Below, in pieces: positions 36,880-47,348 of a stretch of 64,000 nt of DNA. This DNA comes from Alteromonas sp. KUL42 (GTDB lineage: Bacteria > Pseudomonadota > Gammaproteobacteria > Enterobacterales > Alteromonadaceae), in contig NZ_BJKK01000004.1 of the NCBI RefSeq assembly GCF_006538325.1, forward strand, positions 186,001 through 250,000, written 5' to 3'. A program made the position numbers and the translations under genes. Under the pieces are notes generated by a model, which saw nothing but the letters and a program-made list of their open reading frames with translations, had not been told where the DNA came from and ran no database searches. How positions within the stretch are numbered: position 1 is the stretch's first letter; the number at the start of each line of letters is the position of its first letter.

Positions 36880-37920
36880 GTGAGCGAAAATAAAACCTCT
36901 TTAAGTTACAAAGATGCAGGCGTTGATATCGACGCAGGAAATCAACTTGTTGAACGTATTAAATCTGTTACCAAAAAAACTCACCGTCCCGAGGTGAAAG
37001 GTAATTTAGGTGGATTCGGCGCATTGTGTTCGCTTCCAACAAAATACAAACAGCCTCTTCTTGTATCTGGCACAGACGGTGTGGGTACGAAACTACGTGT
37101 TGCTATGGACGCAAACCGCCACGATGGCGTAGGTATCGATTTGGTGGCTATGTGTGTAAACGACCTTATTGTTCAAGGTGCAGAGCCCCTATTCTTCCTT
37201 GACTACTATGCAACAGGCAAACTAGACGTTGACGTTGCTGCATCCGTTGTTACAGGTATTGGCGCAGGCTGTGAACTTGCAGGTTGTGCGCTAATTGGTG
37301 GTGAAACAGCTGAAATGCCGGGTATGTATCACGACGGCGATTACGATATTGCCGGTTTTTGCGTTGGCGTGGTAGAAGCTGATGATGTGATTGACGGCAC
37401 CAATGTTAAACCAGGACAAAAGCTTATTGCTCTTGGTTCTTCGGGTCCTCACTCTAATGGTTATTCGTTGGTACGAAAAATCATTGAAGTAAGCGGCGCT
37501 GACGTAAATGAAACACTTAACGACAAGCCAATTATTGACCACCTACTCGAACCTACGCGTATCTACGTTAAATCGGTTCTTGCCTTATTAGAAACCGTTA
37601 AAGTAAGCGCAATATCACACATTACAGGTGGTGGCTTCTGGGAAAACATCCCTCGCGTATTACCTGAAGATGCCAAGGTAGTTATTGACGAAAGCACGTG
37701 GGAATGGCCTGCCATTTTTTCTTGGTTGCAAGAGAACGGAAACGTTACGCGCCACGAGATGTATCGCACATTTAACTGTGGTGTAGGTTTGGTTATTGTT
37801 GTAGACGAAGCCGATGCTGATAACGCAGTAAGTATCTTAAAAGCGCATGGCGAAAATGCGTGGCTAATTGGTGACATTGCTGCGAAAGACGGCGACGAAC
37901 AAGTAGAGATCAACGCGTGA
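36880..37920 (+). CDS. purM: Phosphoribosylformylglycinamidine cyclo-ligase (AIR synthetase)
   Basis: Fifth step of purine synthesis, closing FGAM to AIR with ATP. It has 346 residues and begins at GTG (36880) after an AGGG site. Typical segments are [14 protein letters not shown], the ATP/phosphate loop [13 protein letters not shown], the Gly-rich [12 protein letters not shown] and [14 protein letters not shown]. The stop overlaps the purN GTG start by 4 nt (GTGA), so the two are translationally coupled. Confidence 0.98.
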   Translation: MSENKTSLSYKDAGVDIDAGNQLVERIKSVTKKTHRPEVKGNLGGFGALCSLPTKYKQPLLVSGTDGVGTKLRVAMDANRHDGVGIDLVAMCVNDLIVQGAEPLFFLDYYATGKLDVDVAASVVTGIGAGCELAGCALIGGETAEMPGMYHDGDYDIAGFCVGVVEADDVIDGTNVKPGQKLIALGSSGPHSNGYSLVRKIIEVSGADVNETLNDKPIIDHLLEPTRIYVKSVLALLETVKVSAISHITGGGFWENIPRVLPEDAKVVIDESTWEWPAIFSWLQENGNVTRHEMYRTFNCGVGLVIVVDEADADNAVSILKAHGENAWLIGDIAAKDGDEQVEINA

Positions 37921-38567
37921 GTAAACCGGTTACCAAATTATGCGTGTTAATTTCAGGTAATGGCAGTAACTTGCAAGCCATCATCGATGAAATAAAAGCG
38001 CAACGTCTCAATGCTACGATTGCTGGTGTTATCAGTAATCGCCCCAATGCTTTTGGCTTAGAGCGGGCTAAAGAAGCTGGTATTGAAGCAGTATGCTTAG
38101 ATCATATGAACTATGACGATCGCGAGAGCTACGATGCAGCACTGAAGGAACAAATTGACGCATTTGAAGCTGACTGTGTTGTTCTTGCCGGTTTTATGCG
38201 AATTCTTACGCCAGAGTTCGTAAATAGTTTTTCTGGAAAATTAGTGAACATTCACCCGTCTTTGTTGCCAAAGTACAAAGGGTTGAATACGCACCAAAGA
38301 GCAATCGACAATGGCGACGAAGAACATGGAGTCAGTGTTCATTTCGTTACCCCCGAACTCGATGGCGGTCCGGTTATCATTCAAAGTCGCGTGCCGGTTT
38401 TTGAGGATGATACAGCCAGTGACCTTGCTGAGCGTGTTCAAGAACAAGAGCGCCGTATCTACCCACTTGTGCTGTCTTGGTTCAGTGAAGGCAGATTGAT
38501 GATGCGCAATAATAAGGCAGTATTAGATGATCAAGAACTTCCAGAATCTGGTTATGCGAGCGACTAA
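37917..38567 (+). CDS. purN: Phosphoribosylglycinamide formyltransferase
   Basis: Transfers a formyl group from 10-formyltetrahydrofolate to GAR. It has 216 residues and starts at GTG overlapping the purM stop. The N-terminal [14 protein letters not shown] binds phosphate; the catalytic Asn and His are in [13 protein letters not shown] and the Asp in [11 protein letters not shown]. The 3' end overlaps the start of the next gene. Confidence 0.97.
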   Translation: MSKPVTKLCVLISGNGSNLQAIIDEIKAQRLNATIAGVISNRPNAFGLERAKEAGIEAVCLDHMNYDDRESYDAALKEQIDAFEADCVVLAGFMRILTPEFVNSFSGKLVNIHPSLLPKYKGLNTHQRAIDNGDEEHGVSVHFVTPELDGGPVIIQSRVPVFEDDTASDLAERVQEQERRIYPLVLSWFSEGRLMMRNNKAVLDDQELPESGYASD

Positions 38568-39258
38568 ACCGCTCGCGGCATGTGCGCTACTGACATTGTC
38601 AGTGGCCACTTATGCTGATGAGGCATTTTCTTTTACCCCCTACAAAGCCACATACACCGCATATAAGTGGGGTGATGATGTAGGTGAAGCTAATATTGAA
38701 CTCTCCCAGCTTGGAGAGAACCAATATTCGCTACTGTATACGTCTAAGGTCTCAAAGTTTTTTCTTTCTGATAAACGCAGTGAGCATTCCATTTTCACCA
38801 TTGATGACAACAGCGTTATTCCCTCTCAATACTTTTACAATCGCTCGGGTACGGGTCCAGACAAAGCATTGAAGGTAACGTTTAGCCATCAAGGAGAAGG
38901 AAAAATAAGCGTCGACAATGGAGAGACATTTGAATGGCAGGGCGAATTCGATAATCAACTTTATCGCTTAGATTTGGCCAAACAGCTAGCCAAAGGTGAA
39001 ACCTCACTCGATTATCAGTTTGTGAACTATCGCGGTCAATTAAGGCATTACGGTGTTGAAGTTATCGATGATGAAACGCTATCGCTGCCCTATGGAAAAA
39101 TAGAAACTGTGAAAGTTAAGCTAATTCGCGATTCAAAAAAACGAGAAACCTTCGCATGGTTTGCTCCATCTTTGAACTACGCACTAGTGCGACTTCAACA
39201 GTTTAAAGATGGCGATGAGCAAGGTGACATTAAATTGAAATCATTCGTGACTCAATAA
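38527..39258 (+). CDS. DUF3108 periplasmic protein
   Basis: A protein of up to 243 residues with a signal peptide (PLAACALLTLSVATYADEA) and an all-beta body of the DUF3108 family. Two starts are possible: ATG 38527 inside purN after AAGGC, or ATG 38554, which makes a normal-length signal peptide. It starts in the 3' end of purN, so it belongs to the purMN unit, an arrangement common in gammaproteobacteria. The function is unknown. Confidence 0.85.
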   Translation: MIKNFQNLVMRATKPLAACALLTLSVATYADEAFSFTPYKATYTAYKWGDDVGEANIELSQLGENQYSLLYTSKVSKFFLSDKRSEHSIFTIDDNSVIPSQYFYNRSGTGPDKALKVTFSHQGEGKISVDNGETFEWQGEFDNQLYRLDLAKQLAKGETSLDYQFVNYRGQLRHYGVEVIDDETLSLPYGKIETVKVKLIRDSKKRETFAWFAPSLNYALVRLQQFKDGDEQGDIKLKSFVTQ

Positions 39259-39284
39259 CTTCACAATAACCTCGCGCTTTTTTA

Positions 39285-39318
39285 GCACTGCAGTTAGAAG
39301 TTACTCTTACTGCAGTGC
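39285..39318 (+). terminator. Palindrome after purMN-DUF3108
   Basis: A perfect 10-bp stem (39285-39294 and 39309-39318, arm GCACTGCAGT) lies 27 nt after the stop. The following sequence is T-rich but without an immediate T-run, so termination is probable rather than certain. Confidence 0.5.
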
Positions 39319-39424
39319 AATCAATTTTGCCCTTTCTTTTTAATCTTAATCTCTTATTTTCTTAGTCTGAATTTGTTGAGTTTTTCAGATTGCTTAAACG
39401 TCTTACAAAGATAAATACGCTCTA

Positions 39425-39490
39425 ATACCAAGCCTAGCCACAAAGTCTGACAGTCATGCTGAGTGGGTAAACTTCTATGCGGACTGGTAT
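39425..39490. repeat. Degenerate copy of a dispersed palindromic element
   Basis: The right part (from GAGTGGGTAAAC to GGACTGGTAT) is the reverse complement of a close relative of the left arm of the palindrome at 51249-51309, with about five mismatches in 30. The left arm here has decayed apart from the ATACCA end. It lies in the 427-nt gap upstream of fadE, between the purMN terminator and the fadE promoter. Confidence 0.6.
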
Positions 39491-39552
39491 AACTACTCGT
39501 TACTTCAAACAACTATTTATCTCGCTGTTAGTAGAATATTCATGTAAAAATC

Positions 39553-39581
39553 TTGATCTTTACGCCATTAAATAATAGGTT
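39553..39581 (+). promoter_or_regulatory. Candidate fadE promoter
   Basis: TTGATC (39553-39558), a 17-nt spacer and TAGGTT (39576-39581) lie about 105 nt before the fadE start. The FadR-like site begins about nine bases downstream, over the expected transcription start. Confidence 0.4.
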
Positions 39582-39589
39582 TACACCAT

Positions 39590-39603
39590 GCTGGTCAGAC
39601 CTC
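39590..39603. promoter_or_regulatory. FadR-like operator upstream of fadE
   Basis: The sequence CTGGTCAGACCTC (39591-39603) matches the core of the E. coli FadR operator (CTGGTCnGACC). It lies over the predicted start of transcription, where a repressor relieved by long-chain acyl-CoA would act. Only the pattern is seen; fadR itself is not in the window. Confidence 0.55.
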
Positions 39604-39685
39604 AATTTTCAAGGCGAATTTAGTGTTTCTTTCGTACAATTGAGAAGTCACCCACGTTATGTTCAACGCCTCTCAGGAGTGAAGT

Positions 39686-42148
39686 ATGGCAGATTTTATA
39701 TGGTTTTTGCTGGTGGTTTTAGCACTAGCGGTGGCGAGTTATCAGCGAACAAGCTTGGTAACGGCGGTTGCCATGGGCGCAGGGGTTATGGTTCTAGGTA
39801 CCCTATTTGGTGATATCGGCCTGTTCGGTTGGGTTGTTTACCTAGCATTAACACTTCCTTTTACGTTGTCGAATATCAGACAACAGCACATTTCTACTAA
39901 ACTACTTGCTTTCTATCGTCGCGTAATGCCCGAGATGTCAAGCACAGAGCAAGAAGCAATTGACGCTGGTACTGTGTGGTGGGATGGCGATATTTTCAGC
40001 GGCAAGCCCGACTGGGACAAACTTCACCGCATTCCGAAAGGTCGATTAACAGCTGAAGAACAAGCGTTTCTAGATGGTCCGTGTGACAAAGTTTGTTCGA
40101 TGGTAGATGAATGGCAAATTAACCACAAAGACGCAGATCTCCCCCCTGAAATTTGGGCGTTCCTGAAAGAACACAAATTCTTCGCCATGATCATCAAAAA
40201 ACAATATGGCGGTTTGGAATTTTCTGCCTACGCACAATCTCGCGTACTTCAAAAATTGGCGGGTGTGAGTGCGGTTTTATCTAGCACCGTAGGTGTGCCT
40301 AACTCATTAGGCCCAGGCGAACTGCTACAGCATTACGGCACCAAAGAGCAACAAGACCACTACTTACCACGCCTAGCGGCGGGTGAAGAAGTACCTTGTT
40401 TTGCGTTAACAGGCCCTGAAGCAGGCTCTGACGCAGGCGCTATTCCTGATGTGGGTGTAGTGTGTAAAGGTGAGTTTAACGGTGAAGAAGTGTTGGGTAT
40501 GCGCCTTACCTTCAACAAGCGTTACATCACACTAGCGCCTGTTGCGACGGTAATTGGTCTTGCGTTTAAACTGCAAGACCCAGACGGTTTATTGGGCGAC
40601 AATAAAGAGCCAGGTATTACTTGTGCTCTTATTCCTCGCGACACTAAAGGGTTGGAAATTGGTCGTCGTCACTTCCCGCTTAATACACCGTTCCAAAACG
40701 GTCCTATTAAAGGTGAAGATATCTTTGTGCCTATCGACTACATCATTGGTGGTCCGAAAATGGCTGGTCGTGGCTGGCGCATGTTGGTTGAATGCTTATC
40801 TGTAGGCCGTTGTATTACATTACCATCTTCTGCCGCAGGTGGTGCTAAGTCAGTGTCTCTTGCTACGGGTGCCTATGCGCGCATTCGCAGACAGTTCCGC
40901 ATGCCTGTTGGTCATATGGAAGGCGTTGAAGAAATGCTAGCGCGTATTGGTGGTAATGCCTACTTGATGGACGGCGTTACCCGTTTTTCTACCGTAGGTG
41001 TAGACCTTGGTGAAAAACCGTCGGTTATCTCTGCTATTTGTAAATATCACCTTACCGAAAAAATGCGTCAAATTATCAATGACGCTATGGACGTGCACGG
41101 TGGTAAAGGCGTCATGCTTGGGCCAAATAACTACTTAGGTCGTGGATACCAAGGTGTACCGGTTTCGATTACGGTTGAAGGTGCGAACATTCTTACTCGT
41201 AACATGATGATTTTTGGTCAAGGTGCAATGCGTTGTCACCCTTACGTACTAAAAGAAATTCAAGCTGCATCTATTGAAGACAAGAAAGACGCGTTGAAAG
41301 CGTTTGATAAAGCAGTATTTGGTCACATTGGTTTTGCAGTTGCTAACACGGTTCGCAGCATCTGGTTCTCGCTAACCAACGGTGCGTTCAGCAGTGCGCC
41401 ATTTACTGACGAAACAGCACGTTATTACAAACTACTTCAAGGCTACAGTGCTAACCTAGCCCTACTTACCGATGTATCAATGGGCGTATTAGGTGGTGAT
41501 CTTAAACGTCGTGAACGCTTGTCAGCCCGTTTGGGTGATATTTTAAGTGGTCTTTACTTGGGCAGTACTACCCTTAAGCGTTTTGACGAAGAAGGACGTT
41601 TAAAAGAAGACTTACCGCTTCTTCATTGGGCAATGCAAACCACGCTGCACGACATTGAAACGGCAATTGATGATTTTTTAGCAAACTTCCCCAACAGAGC
41701 GATAGCTGTAGCGATGCGCGCCATGGTTATTCCGTTTGGACGTCGAATTGGTAAGCCATCTGACAAAACCGAACACGCTATTGCTCAAATGCTTCAAACG
41801 CCGTGTTCTGCACGCAGCCGCTTAGGTTATGGTCAGTACTTAACCCGTGAAGAAGGCAGCCTAATGGGTGACTTGGAGCAAACGTTGGATGATGTATTAG
41901 CCAGTGAGCCTATTTTTGAGCGTATTTGTAAGCACAAAAAAGCTAAACTACCGTTTACTCAACTAGATAAGCTTGCTGACGATGCCCTTTCAGAAGGGAT
42001 TATTAACGAGGATGAAGCAAGTTTACTACGCAAAACCGAAGCAGGAAGACTACGCACTATTAACGTAGACGATTTCGACCACGAAGAACTTGTGGCTAAA
42101 ATCAACTCTTCCAGCACCGCGAAAAAGCGAAGCGGTAAAGCTGCTTAA
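39686..42148 (+). CDS. fadE: Acyl-CoA dehydrogenase FadE
   Basis: Inner-membrane-associated enzyme for the first oxidation of fatty-acid beta-oxidation. At 820 residues it is the E. coli FadE size (814), far longer than ordinary acyl-CoA dehydrogenases. Two N-terminal hydrophobic segments (about 3-20 and 28-60) precede the dehydrogenase core (about 100-520), with [15 protein letters not shown] at the FAD/substrate site and [18 protein letters not shown] near the catalytic region. A C-terminal DUF1974 domain follows (about 520-800). An AGGAGTGAAG site precedes the ATG. A FadR-like operator lies upstream. Confidence 0.96.
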   Translation: MADFIWFLLVVLALAVASYQRTSLVTAVAMGAGVMVLGTLFGDIGLFGWVVYLALTLPFTLSNIRQQHISTKLLAFYRRVMPEMSSTEQEAIDAGTVWWDGDIFSGKPDWDKLHRIPKGRLTAEEQAFLDGPCDKVCSMVDEWQINHKDADLPPEIWAFLKEHKFFAMIIKKQYGGLEFSAYAQSRVLQKLAGVSAVLSSTVGVPNSLGPGELLQHYGTKEQQDHYLPRLAAGEEVPCFALTGPEAGSDAGAIPDVGVVCKGEFNGEEVLGMRLTFNKRYITLAPVATVIGLAFKLQDPDGLLGDNKEPGITCALIPRDTKGLEIGRRHFPLNTPFQNGPIKGEDIFVPIDYIIGGPKMAGRGWRMLVECLSVGRCITLPSSAAGGAKSVSLATGAYARIRRQFRMPVGHMEGVEEMLARIGGNAYLMDGVTRFSTVGVDLGEKPSVISAICKYHLTEKMRQIINDAMDVHGGKGVMLGPNNYLGRGYQGVPVSITVEGANILTRNMMIFGQGAMRCHPYVLKEIQAASIEDKKDALKAFDKAVFGHIGFAVANTVRSIWFSLTNGAFSSAPFTDETARYYKLLQGYSANLALLTDVSMGVLGGDLKRRERLSARLGDILSGLYLGSTTLKRFDEEGRLKEDLPLLHWAMQTTLHDIETAIDDFLANFPNRAIAVAMRAMVIPFGRRIGKPSDKTEHAIAQMLQTPCSARSRLGYGQYLTREEGSLMGDLEQTLDDVLASEPIFERICKHKKAKLPFTQLDKLADDALSEGIINEDEASLLRKTEAGRLRTINVDDFDHEELVAKINSSSTAKKRSGKAA

Positions 42149-42164
42149 TTTTTCGAAAGTAAAC

Positions 42165-42191
42165 AAGGGTCGCTTAAGCGGCCCTTTATTT
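42165..42191 (+). terminator. Rho-independent terminator of fadE
   Basis: An almost perfect 11-bp inverted repeat (42165-42186, AAGGGTCGCTT and its complement with one G-T pair) followed by TATTTTTT lies 17 nt after the fadE stop. Confidence 0.8.
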
Positions 42192-42248
42192 TTTGAAAGA
42201 CTGAATAATAGACTGGTCAATAAATTGGTTAATAAACTATTTAGCAAG

Positions 42249-42929
42249 ATGTTTAATACGATACCCAATATCAAACTTAACGCGATAATATGGCAATCCT
42301 TTCTATGTGGTCTTGCCATTATTTTTTCATTTCCTGCCTTAGCCGACACCACTCAGTTTGATTGTGGAAATACGCCACAAGCAAAAGCGCTTGCCTTGCG
42401 CATTGCCACTGATCCTAAGCAAATGAGAACGCGCCTAGTGTGCAACCCAACGTTGGTCAAGATTGCAGAAGAGAAAGCTGAAGATATGGCCTCTCGGGGG
42501 CTTGTCTCACACTTTTTAGGTGGCAGCCCAAATACCCGTATTCGCGATGCAGGCCTTGTTCTACCAGAATATTATGGCGATGCCATGAGTAATCAAGTGG
42601 AAGCCCTAGCTGGAGGCTATAAAGACGCCGATGACGTGTGGTTTGCATTTAAAACGTCATACAGCCATAAAATTCACCTGCTGGCTGAACTCCCCTTTTA
42701 TCAAGAACAAGATCAAATTGGCATTGCCTTTTATAAAGACTACGCTACGCCACATGTTGAGTACTGGGCCATTTATTTAACCAAATTGGTCGGAATTGAC
42801 GATGAAACACCTGAGAATAAACAAGTATATACGTCTAAAAGGAAGAAGTTTGACGACATTCCTGACAAGGGACTGGGTATTATTACTAAAGACGGTGAAG
42901 TAACGTTTAAACCAATCAAAACGAACTAG
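42249..42929 (+). CDS. Secreted CAP/SCP-domain protein
   Basis: A protein of about 226 residues with a signal peptide (NAIIWQSFLCGLAIIFSFPALAD) followed by a CAP domain: helix ALALRIATDPKQMRTRLVCNPTLVKIAEEKAEDMA, then H in LVSHFLGG and the SHKIHLLAELPF segment. CAP proteins are extracellular or periplasmic with poorly known roles. The start at 42249 is chosen because upstream sequence back to fadE contains that gene's terminator. It has no operon partners. Confidence 0.78.
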   Translation: MFNTIPNIKLNAIIWQSFLCGLAIIFSFPALADTTQFDCGNTPQAKALALRIATDPKQMRTRLVCNPTLVKIAEEKAEDMASRGLVSHFLGGSPNTRIRDAGLVLPEYYGDAMSNQVEALAGGYKDADDVWFAFKTSYSHKIHLLAELPFYQEQDQIGIAFYKDYATPHVEYWAIYLTKLVGIDDETPENKQVYTSKRKKFDDIPDKGLGIITKDGEVTFKPIKTN

Positions 42930-42959
42930 GACGCTCGTTTTGTTTGGTCGTTTTATGCA

Positions 42960-43595
42960 TTAATGTAATTGAAGCTTGTCCATCAACAACACAGCTTGAG
43001 TACGTGTGTTAATTTCTAATTTGCGAAGTATGGCACTAATGTGCGCTTTAATTGTCGCCTCGGTAACATTCATTTCGTGGGCAATTTGCTTATTCATTAA
43101 ACCAGCACGAAGGTATGACAACACTTGAATTTGCTTCGGTGTAAGCTCGCGGAAACGCTGCAACAACACTTTTAACTCGTCGTCCACCTTCTCAAGCTCA
43201 TCATCCATTCCCTCTGGTAACCAGCGTTTACCTGCAATCATATCGACAATCGCCTGCGCAATCGCTTTTGTGGCAGAAACCTTGGGAATAAAGCCTTGAG
43301 CACCAAGACTCATGACTTGTGCAACAACTTCGACACTGTCGCTACCTGAAATAACGCCAACAGGAATATTTGGAAACTTCTCTTTTAACGATATCAAACC
43401 GTTAAAGTATTCCCCGCCCGGCATATTCAAATCAAGGAGTACTAACTGGACACCGTCAAACTCGTTTAACTTAACAATGGCATCGTCGAGGCTACCAGCC
43501 TCAAGAATGTGTGCATTTTCTAGATAGGGTTCTAACGCGCCGCTCAACGCTTCGCGAAACAGTGGGTGATCGTCTGCGACTAGAATTCTCGTCAT
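42960..43595 (-). CDS. NarL/LuxR-type response regulator, orphan
   Basis: A 211-residue regulator. The receiver domain has D8, D9 and phospho-acceptor D55 (LVLLDLNMPGG) and ends near AIVDMIAG. The LuxR-type helix-turn-helix lies at about 145-208 (LTPKQIQVLSYLRAGLMNKQIAHEMNVTEATIKAHI). No sensor kinase is beside it, so its partner is elsewhere. It is divergent from cmoA. Confidence 0.93.
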   Translation of the reverse strand: MTRILVADDHPLFREALSGALEPYLENAHILEAGSLDDAIVKLNEFDGVQLVLLDLNMPGGEYFNGLISLKEKFPNIPVGVISGSDSVEVVAQVMSLGAQGFIPKVSATKAIAQAIVDMIAGKRWLPEGMDDELEKVDDELKVLLQRFRELTPKQIQVLSYLRAGLMNKQIAHEMNVTEATIKAHISAILRKLEINTRTQAVLLMDKLQLH

Positions 43596-43768
43596 TAGCG
43601 TTACTGCTTCCTTGGTTTATTATTTATCTAGATTAATACTTTAGTTTAGTAACGAAAACCCCTAAAACCCAAATATAATCAAAATTGTAATAAAATTTGG
43701 TGTTTTAGATTGGCATTTTCCTATCAGACGGTAAAATTGCCGCCCAAATTTGTAATTAAAGGCTTATT

Positions 43769-44500
43769 GTGAAGAAACACGACAACATCTATGCAACCCC
43801 ACTGAATAAAGTAGCCGACTTTAGCTTTGACGAATCTGTGGTTGATGTGTTTCCCGATATGATCCAGCGTTCAGTGCCTGGCTATGAAACCATTATTCAT
43901 ACCATTGGTGAGTTAGCCAAAGATGCCGTCACCGATAACTCTACCGTTTATGATTTAGGGTGTTCTTTGGGTGCGGCGAGTTTGTCCGTTGCTCGAGCAA
44001 CTCAAGACAAAACATGTAACATTATTGGCGTCGACAGCTCATCGGCTATGGTTGAACGATGCAAACGTGTGGTGCAAGCATTCACGTTACCCAACCCCAT
44101 TAATATTAAACAAGCCATGGCTCAAGACATCGCAATTGAAAACGCATCAATGGTGATCATGAACTTTACGCTGCAGTTCATTCCGCCAGCAGATCGCGAA
44201 GCGCTGCTAACCAAGATTTACCAAGGTCTAAACCCAGGTGGCATACTGGTTTTGTCTGAGAAAATTCGCCATCCTTCTCGTGCAGGGAACGAATTACTTA
44301 TCGACCTACATCACCAGTTCAAGCGAAACAACGGCTACAGCGAGCTGGAAGTTAGCCAAAAGCGCGCGGCGTTAGAAAAAGTCATGTTAACCGACACCTT
44401 TGGTGAGCACGAAACGCGTCTAAAAAATGCCGGCTTCAGCGATGTGGTAATGTGGTACAAATGCTATAACTTTACCTCTATGGTAGCCATAAAAGCATAA
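43769..44500 (+). CDS. cmoA: Carboxy-S-adenosyl-L-methionine synthase
   Basis: Makes carboxy-SAM from SAM and prephenate, the donor used by CmoB in modification of wobble uridine 34 in tRNA. It has 243 residues and starts at GTG 43769 after AAAGG. The SAM motif I reads VYDLGCSLGAASLSVA and the DSSSAMVERC loop follows. Typical is the N-terminal ATPLNKVADFSFDESVVDVFPDMI. It is followed by cmoB after 58 nt. Confidence 0.97.
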   Translation: MKKHDNIYATPLNKVADFSFDESVVDVFPDMIQRSVPGYETIIHTIGELAKDAVTDNSTVYDLGCSLGAASLSVARATQDKTCNIIGVDSSSAMVERCKRVVQAFTLPNPINIKQAMAQDIAIENASMVIMNFTLQFIPPADREALLTKIYQGLNPGGILVLSEKIRHPSRAGNELLIDLHHQFKRNNGYSELEVSQKRAALEKVMLTDTFGEHETRLKNAGFSDVVMWYKCYNFTSMVAIKA

Positions 44501-44558
44501 ATTAACTGTACGTATTTTGTCGTTTATTCCCCCTTTTATCTGTTTACATTAAATTGAG

Positions 44559-45563
44559 ATGACTATGAGTAAACTAGAACAGACTTGGTTACACGAGTGT
44601 TATCAGTCGTTATTAGACAGCCCACTTTCTCATTGGCTACAAACCCTGCCGGCGCTTATGGATAACTGGCAGCGCACGGGTAAGCACGGTGAATTTGATA
44701 AATGGTGTCGACTCATAGCGAAGTTACCAACGCCCAATGTAGACACTGTAGAATTAGCAGAAAGTGTAACTGTAGCACCATCGCAAGATATTAACCCTTA
44801 CACTCAAAAGCAAATTGAAGGACTGTTAAAACAGTTTATGCCTTGGCGTAAAGGCCCTTACCACATTCACGGTATCCATATCGATACTGAGTGGCGTTCA
44901 GATTGGAAATGGGACCGCGTTGCTCCGCATATCGCTCCGTTAGCAAATAGGCAGGTATTAGATGTTGGATGTGGCAGCGGCTATCACATGTGGCGCATGT
45001 TGGGTGCTGGTGCGTCTCAGGTTATTGGCGTAGACCCAACTCAACTATTTTATATTCAATTTCAAGCAATCAAACACTTTATGCAACACGATAGTGTTGC
45101 TAGCGAACGCATTCACTTTTTGCCAATGGGCATCGAGGAAATGCAGCCTTTAAAGGCCTTTGATACTGTATTTTCTATGGGCGTTTTGTACCACCGTAAA
45201 GACCCCCTCGCGTTCTTAACTCAGCTTAAAGACCAGCTGCGCAAAGGTGGCGAGCTTATTCTTGAGACACTTGTTGTCGATGGCGATGAGAACACCGTAT
45301 TAATGGCCGGTGAACGTTACGCACAAATGCGGAATGTATGGTTTTTACCGAGCACGGCAGCGCTAACAGTGTGGCTTGCACGTTTAGGTTTTGAAAATAT
45401 ACGGGTTGTGGATATTAACCATACGACGTTAGATGAGCAACGCGCAACACAATGGATGGACACACAATCTTTGAAAGATTTTCTCGATCCTAACGATATT
45501 ACACGAACCATTGAAGGCTACCCTGCACCACAACGAGCCGTGCTTGTTGCCAACAAAGCCTAA
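44559..45563 (+). CDS. cmoB: tRNA U34 carboxymethyltransferase
   Basis: Transfers the carboxymethyl group from carboxy-SAM to 5-hydroxyuridine 34, giving cmo5U. It has 334 residues. Conserved are [26 protein letters not shown] residues ahead of the SAM-binding [17 protein letters not shown], and [14 protein letters not shown]. The start ATG 44559 and the ATG at 44565 are both possible. It completes the cmoA-cmoB pair. Confidence 0.96.
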   Translation: MTMSKLEQTWLHECYQSLLDSPLSHWLQTLPALMDNWQRTGKHGEFDKWCRLIAKLPTPNVDTVELAESVTVAPSQDINPYTQKQIEGLLKQFMPWRKGPYHIHGIHIDTEWRSDWKWDRVAPHIAPLANRQVLDVGCGSGYHMWRMLGAGASQVIGVDPTQLFYIQFQAIKHFMQHDSVASERIHFLPMGIEEMQPLKAFDTVFSMGVLYHRKDPLAFLTQLKDQLRKGGELILETLVVDGDENTVLMAGERYAQMRNVWFLPSTAALTVWLARLGFENIRVVDINHTTLDEQRATQWMDTQSLKDFLDPNDITRTIEGYPAPQRAVLVANKA

Positions 45564-45657
45564 ACTCACCAAAGTGGTTCTACATTCTATTTTGGCATAA
45601 ATGTTGTAACCCTAGTCTGCTAGAGTGTAAGTATTCTGCATTGATTAGGGTGACAAC

Positions 45658-46530
45658 ATGGACATACATGGCTTTTTAGCAGCACATCAATTGCCAAGTA
45701 GTTATGCAGACATTGCACAACAATGGTTCACGCCATTATGTGAACGACTTATCAAGCACCAAAATGGTGCGGACAAACCTTTTATAATTGGTATTAATGG
45801 TTGTCAAGGTTCAGGTAAATCAACATTAACAAGTTACATCGATGCCTACCTGACATCTGAACACAACAAGCGAGTTGTGGTTCTTTCTATCGACGACTTT
45901 TACTTAGATCAATCGGCACGCAATGCCCTTGCAATTAAAGTACACCCGTTACTTAAAACCCGCGGTGTACCAGGCACGCACAACCTGCCTCTTGCCTTGA
46001 AAACCTTTCGACAGTTAACGCAAGGTATACCCTCTTCACTACCTCGCTTTAACAAAGCCATAGATAACCCCTTCCCCATCGATTCATGGCCACTGGTAAG
46101 TGATATGCCTGAATTCATTATATTGGAAGGCTGGTGTGTAGGCGTAGGTGCTGAAGCGAATGAACGTTTAAAATCGCCGGTTAACACTCTGGAGGAAAAT
46201 GAAGATCCACTTGGTATTTGGCGAACTTACGTCAATACTGAATTAGCCGGTGAATACCAAACGCTGTTTGACCAAATCAATTACAGCATCATGCTTAAAG
46301 CCCCATCTTTTGATTGTGTTTACCAATGGCGCTTAGAACAGGAACACAAACTTGCTAATTCGGCAAAAGGCGATGTTTCAGGCGTGATGAGTGATGAAGA
46401 AGTGGCAAAGTTTGTGCAGTACTATCAAAGAATTACAGAACATGCACTACGTACATTACCCAGTATGTGCGACACCGTTTATACGCTCGATGATAGAAGA
46501 GCCATAACTAAACAGGACGTAAATAAATGA
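45658..46530 (+). CDS. P-loop glycerate kinase (GLYK type) in a glucosylglycerate operon
   Basis: A 290-residue kinase of the plant-type D-glycerate 3-kinase / uridine-kinase-like fold. The Walker A is GCQGSGKST at 48-56, preceded by FIIGIN. A conserved LSIDDFYLD and LEGWCVGVG follow, both family features. It presumably phosphorylates glycerate with ATP to 3-phosphoglycerate. It heads a four-gene operon and overlaps the phosphatase gene by 4 nt (ATGA). In this context the glycerate would come from phosphorolysis of glucosylglycerate by the fourth gene product. Confidence 0.82.
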   Translation: MDIHGFLAAHQLPSSYADIAQQWFTPLCERLIKHQNGADKPFIIGINGCQGSGKSTLTSYIDAYLTSEHNKRVVVLSIDDFYLDQSARNALAIKVHPLLKTRGVPGTHNLPLALKTFRQLTQGIPSSLPRFNKAIDNPFPIDSWPLVSDMPEFIILEGWCVGVGAEANERLKSPVNTLEENEDPLGIWRTYVNTELAGEYQTLFDQINYSIMLKAPSFDCVYQWRLEQEHKLANSAKGDVSGVMSDEEVAKFVQYYQRITEHALRTLPSMCDTVYTLDDRRAITKQDVNK

Positions 46531-47336
46531 CGAAAACGCTTGTTTTCACTGATATGGACGGCACGCTGTTAGACCACCATACCTACTCTTTTGAGGCGGC
46601 GAAACCGGCTTTATCGGCATTGGAACAAAAAGATATACCAGTGATACCAACCACCAGCAAAACCTTTGCTGAACTGCAACCGCTGCGCGAGCGCATTGGT
46701 TTAGATGGCCCATTTATCATTGAAAATGGTGCTGCGATATTTATTCCCCATGGTTTTCTAAAACAGAAACCCAGTGGCACAGTTTGGATTGACGGGTACT
46801 GGTGTAAGGCATTTATATCAAATAAGAATTATTGGATAAAACTGCTTGAAAAAATGGGCAGTGAATTCGATGGAAAATTTAAGCAGTTTTCTAAAATGTC
46901 ACTCGAAGAGATTCAAGAGGCAACAGGCCTCGACGAATACTCAGCGTCGCTAGCAGCTAAACGTCAGTTTGGTGAGCCCATATTGTGGTTAGGCAACGAA
47001 GAAGAAAAGCAACGCTTCATGAAAATTGTCAAAGATCGCGGCGCTTTTCCACTGGAAGGTGGCCGCTTCATACACATTTCGGGCAACTGCGACAAAGGGC
47101 AAGCCTTGAAATGGCTTGCCAGCGAATACCAAAAACAATTTGCCACAAAAGTAAACACAGTGGCTCTTGGTGATGGGAAAAACGATGTTGCTATGCTTGA
47201 GGCTGCGCACGTTCCTATCAGAATTTTATCACCGGTAAATCCTCCACCAGCAATAAAAAAAGAAGAGGTATATACCAGCACCCTAACAGGCCCTGAGGGC
47301 TGGAATGAAATGCTAACGCAATTATTATCTTTATGA
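46527..47336 (+). CDS. HAD phosphatase, mannosyl/glucosyl-3-phosphoglycerate phosphatase type
   Basis: A 269-residue HAD-superfamily enzyme of the MPGP family. Motif I is FTDMDGTLL, motif II the TTSKTFAEL region, and motif IV ALGDGKNDVAML. The C2 cap and IIENGAAIFIP are typical. By position between a glycerate kinase and a glucosyl-phosphoglycerate synthase it should remove the phosphate from glucosyl-3-phosphoglycerate to give glucosylglycerate. The related MPGP acts on the mannosyl compound, so sugar specificity is inferred from the neighbour. Confidence 0.85.
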   Translation: MTKTLVFTDMDGTLLDHHTYSFEAAKPALSALEQKDIPVIPTTSKTFAELQPLRERIGLDGPFIIENGAAIFIPHGFLKQKPSGTVWIDGYWCKAFISNKNYWIKLLEKMGSEFDGKFKQFSKMSLEEIQEATGLDEYSASLAAKRQFGEPILWLGNEEEKQRFMKIVKDRGAFPLEGGRFIHISGNCDKGQALKWLASEYQKQFATKVNTVALGDGKNDVAMLEAAHVPIRILSPVNPPPAIKKEEVYTSTLTGPEGWNEMLTQLLSL

Positions 47337-47348
47337 TCCGGAGGACAC

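Noticed and set aside
42090-42248. N-terminal extension of the CAP protein
   Set aside because: It would overlap the fadE 3' end and run through its terminator, and a normal signal peptide begins at 42249.
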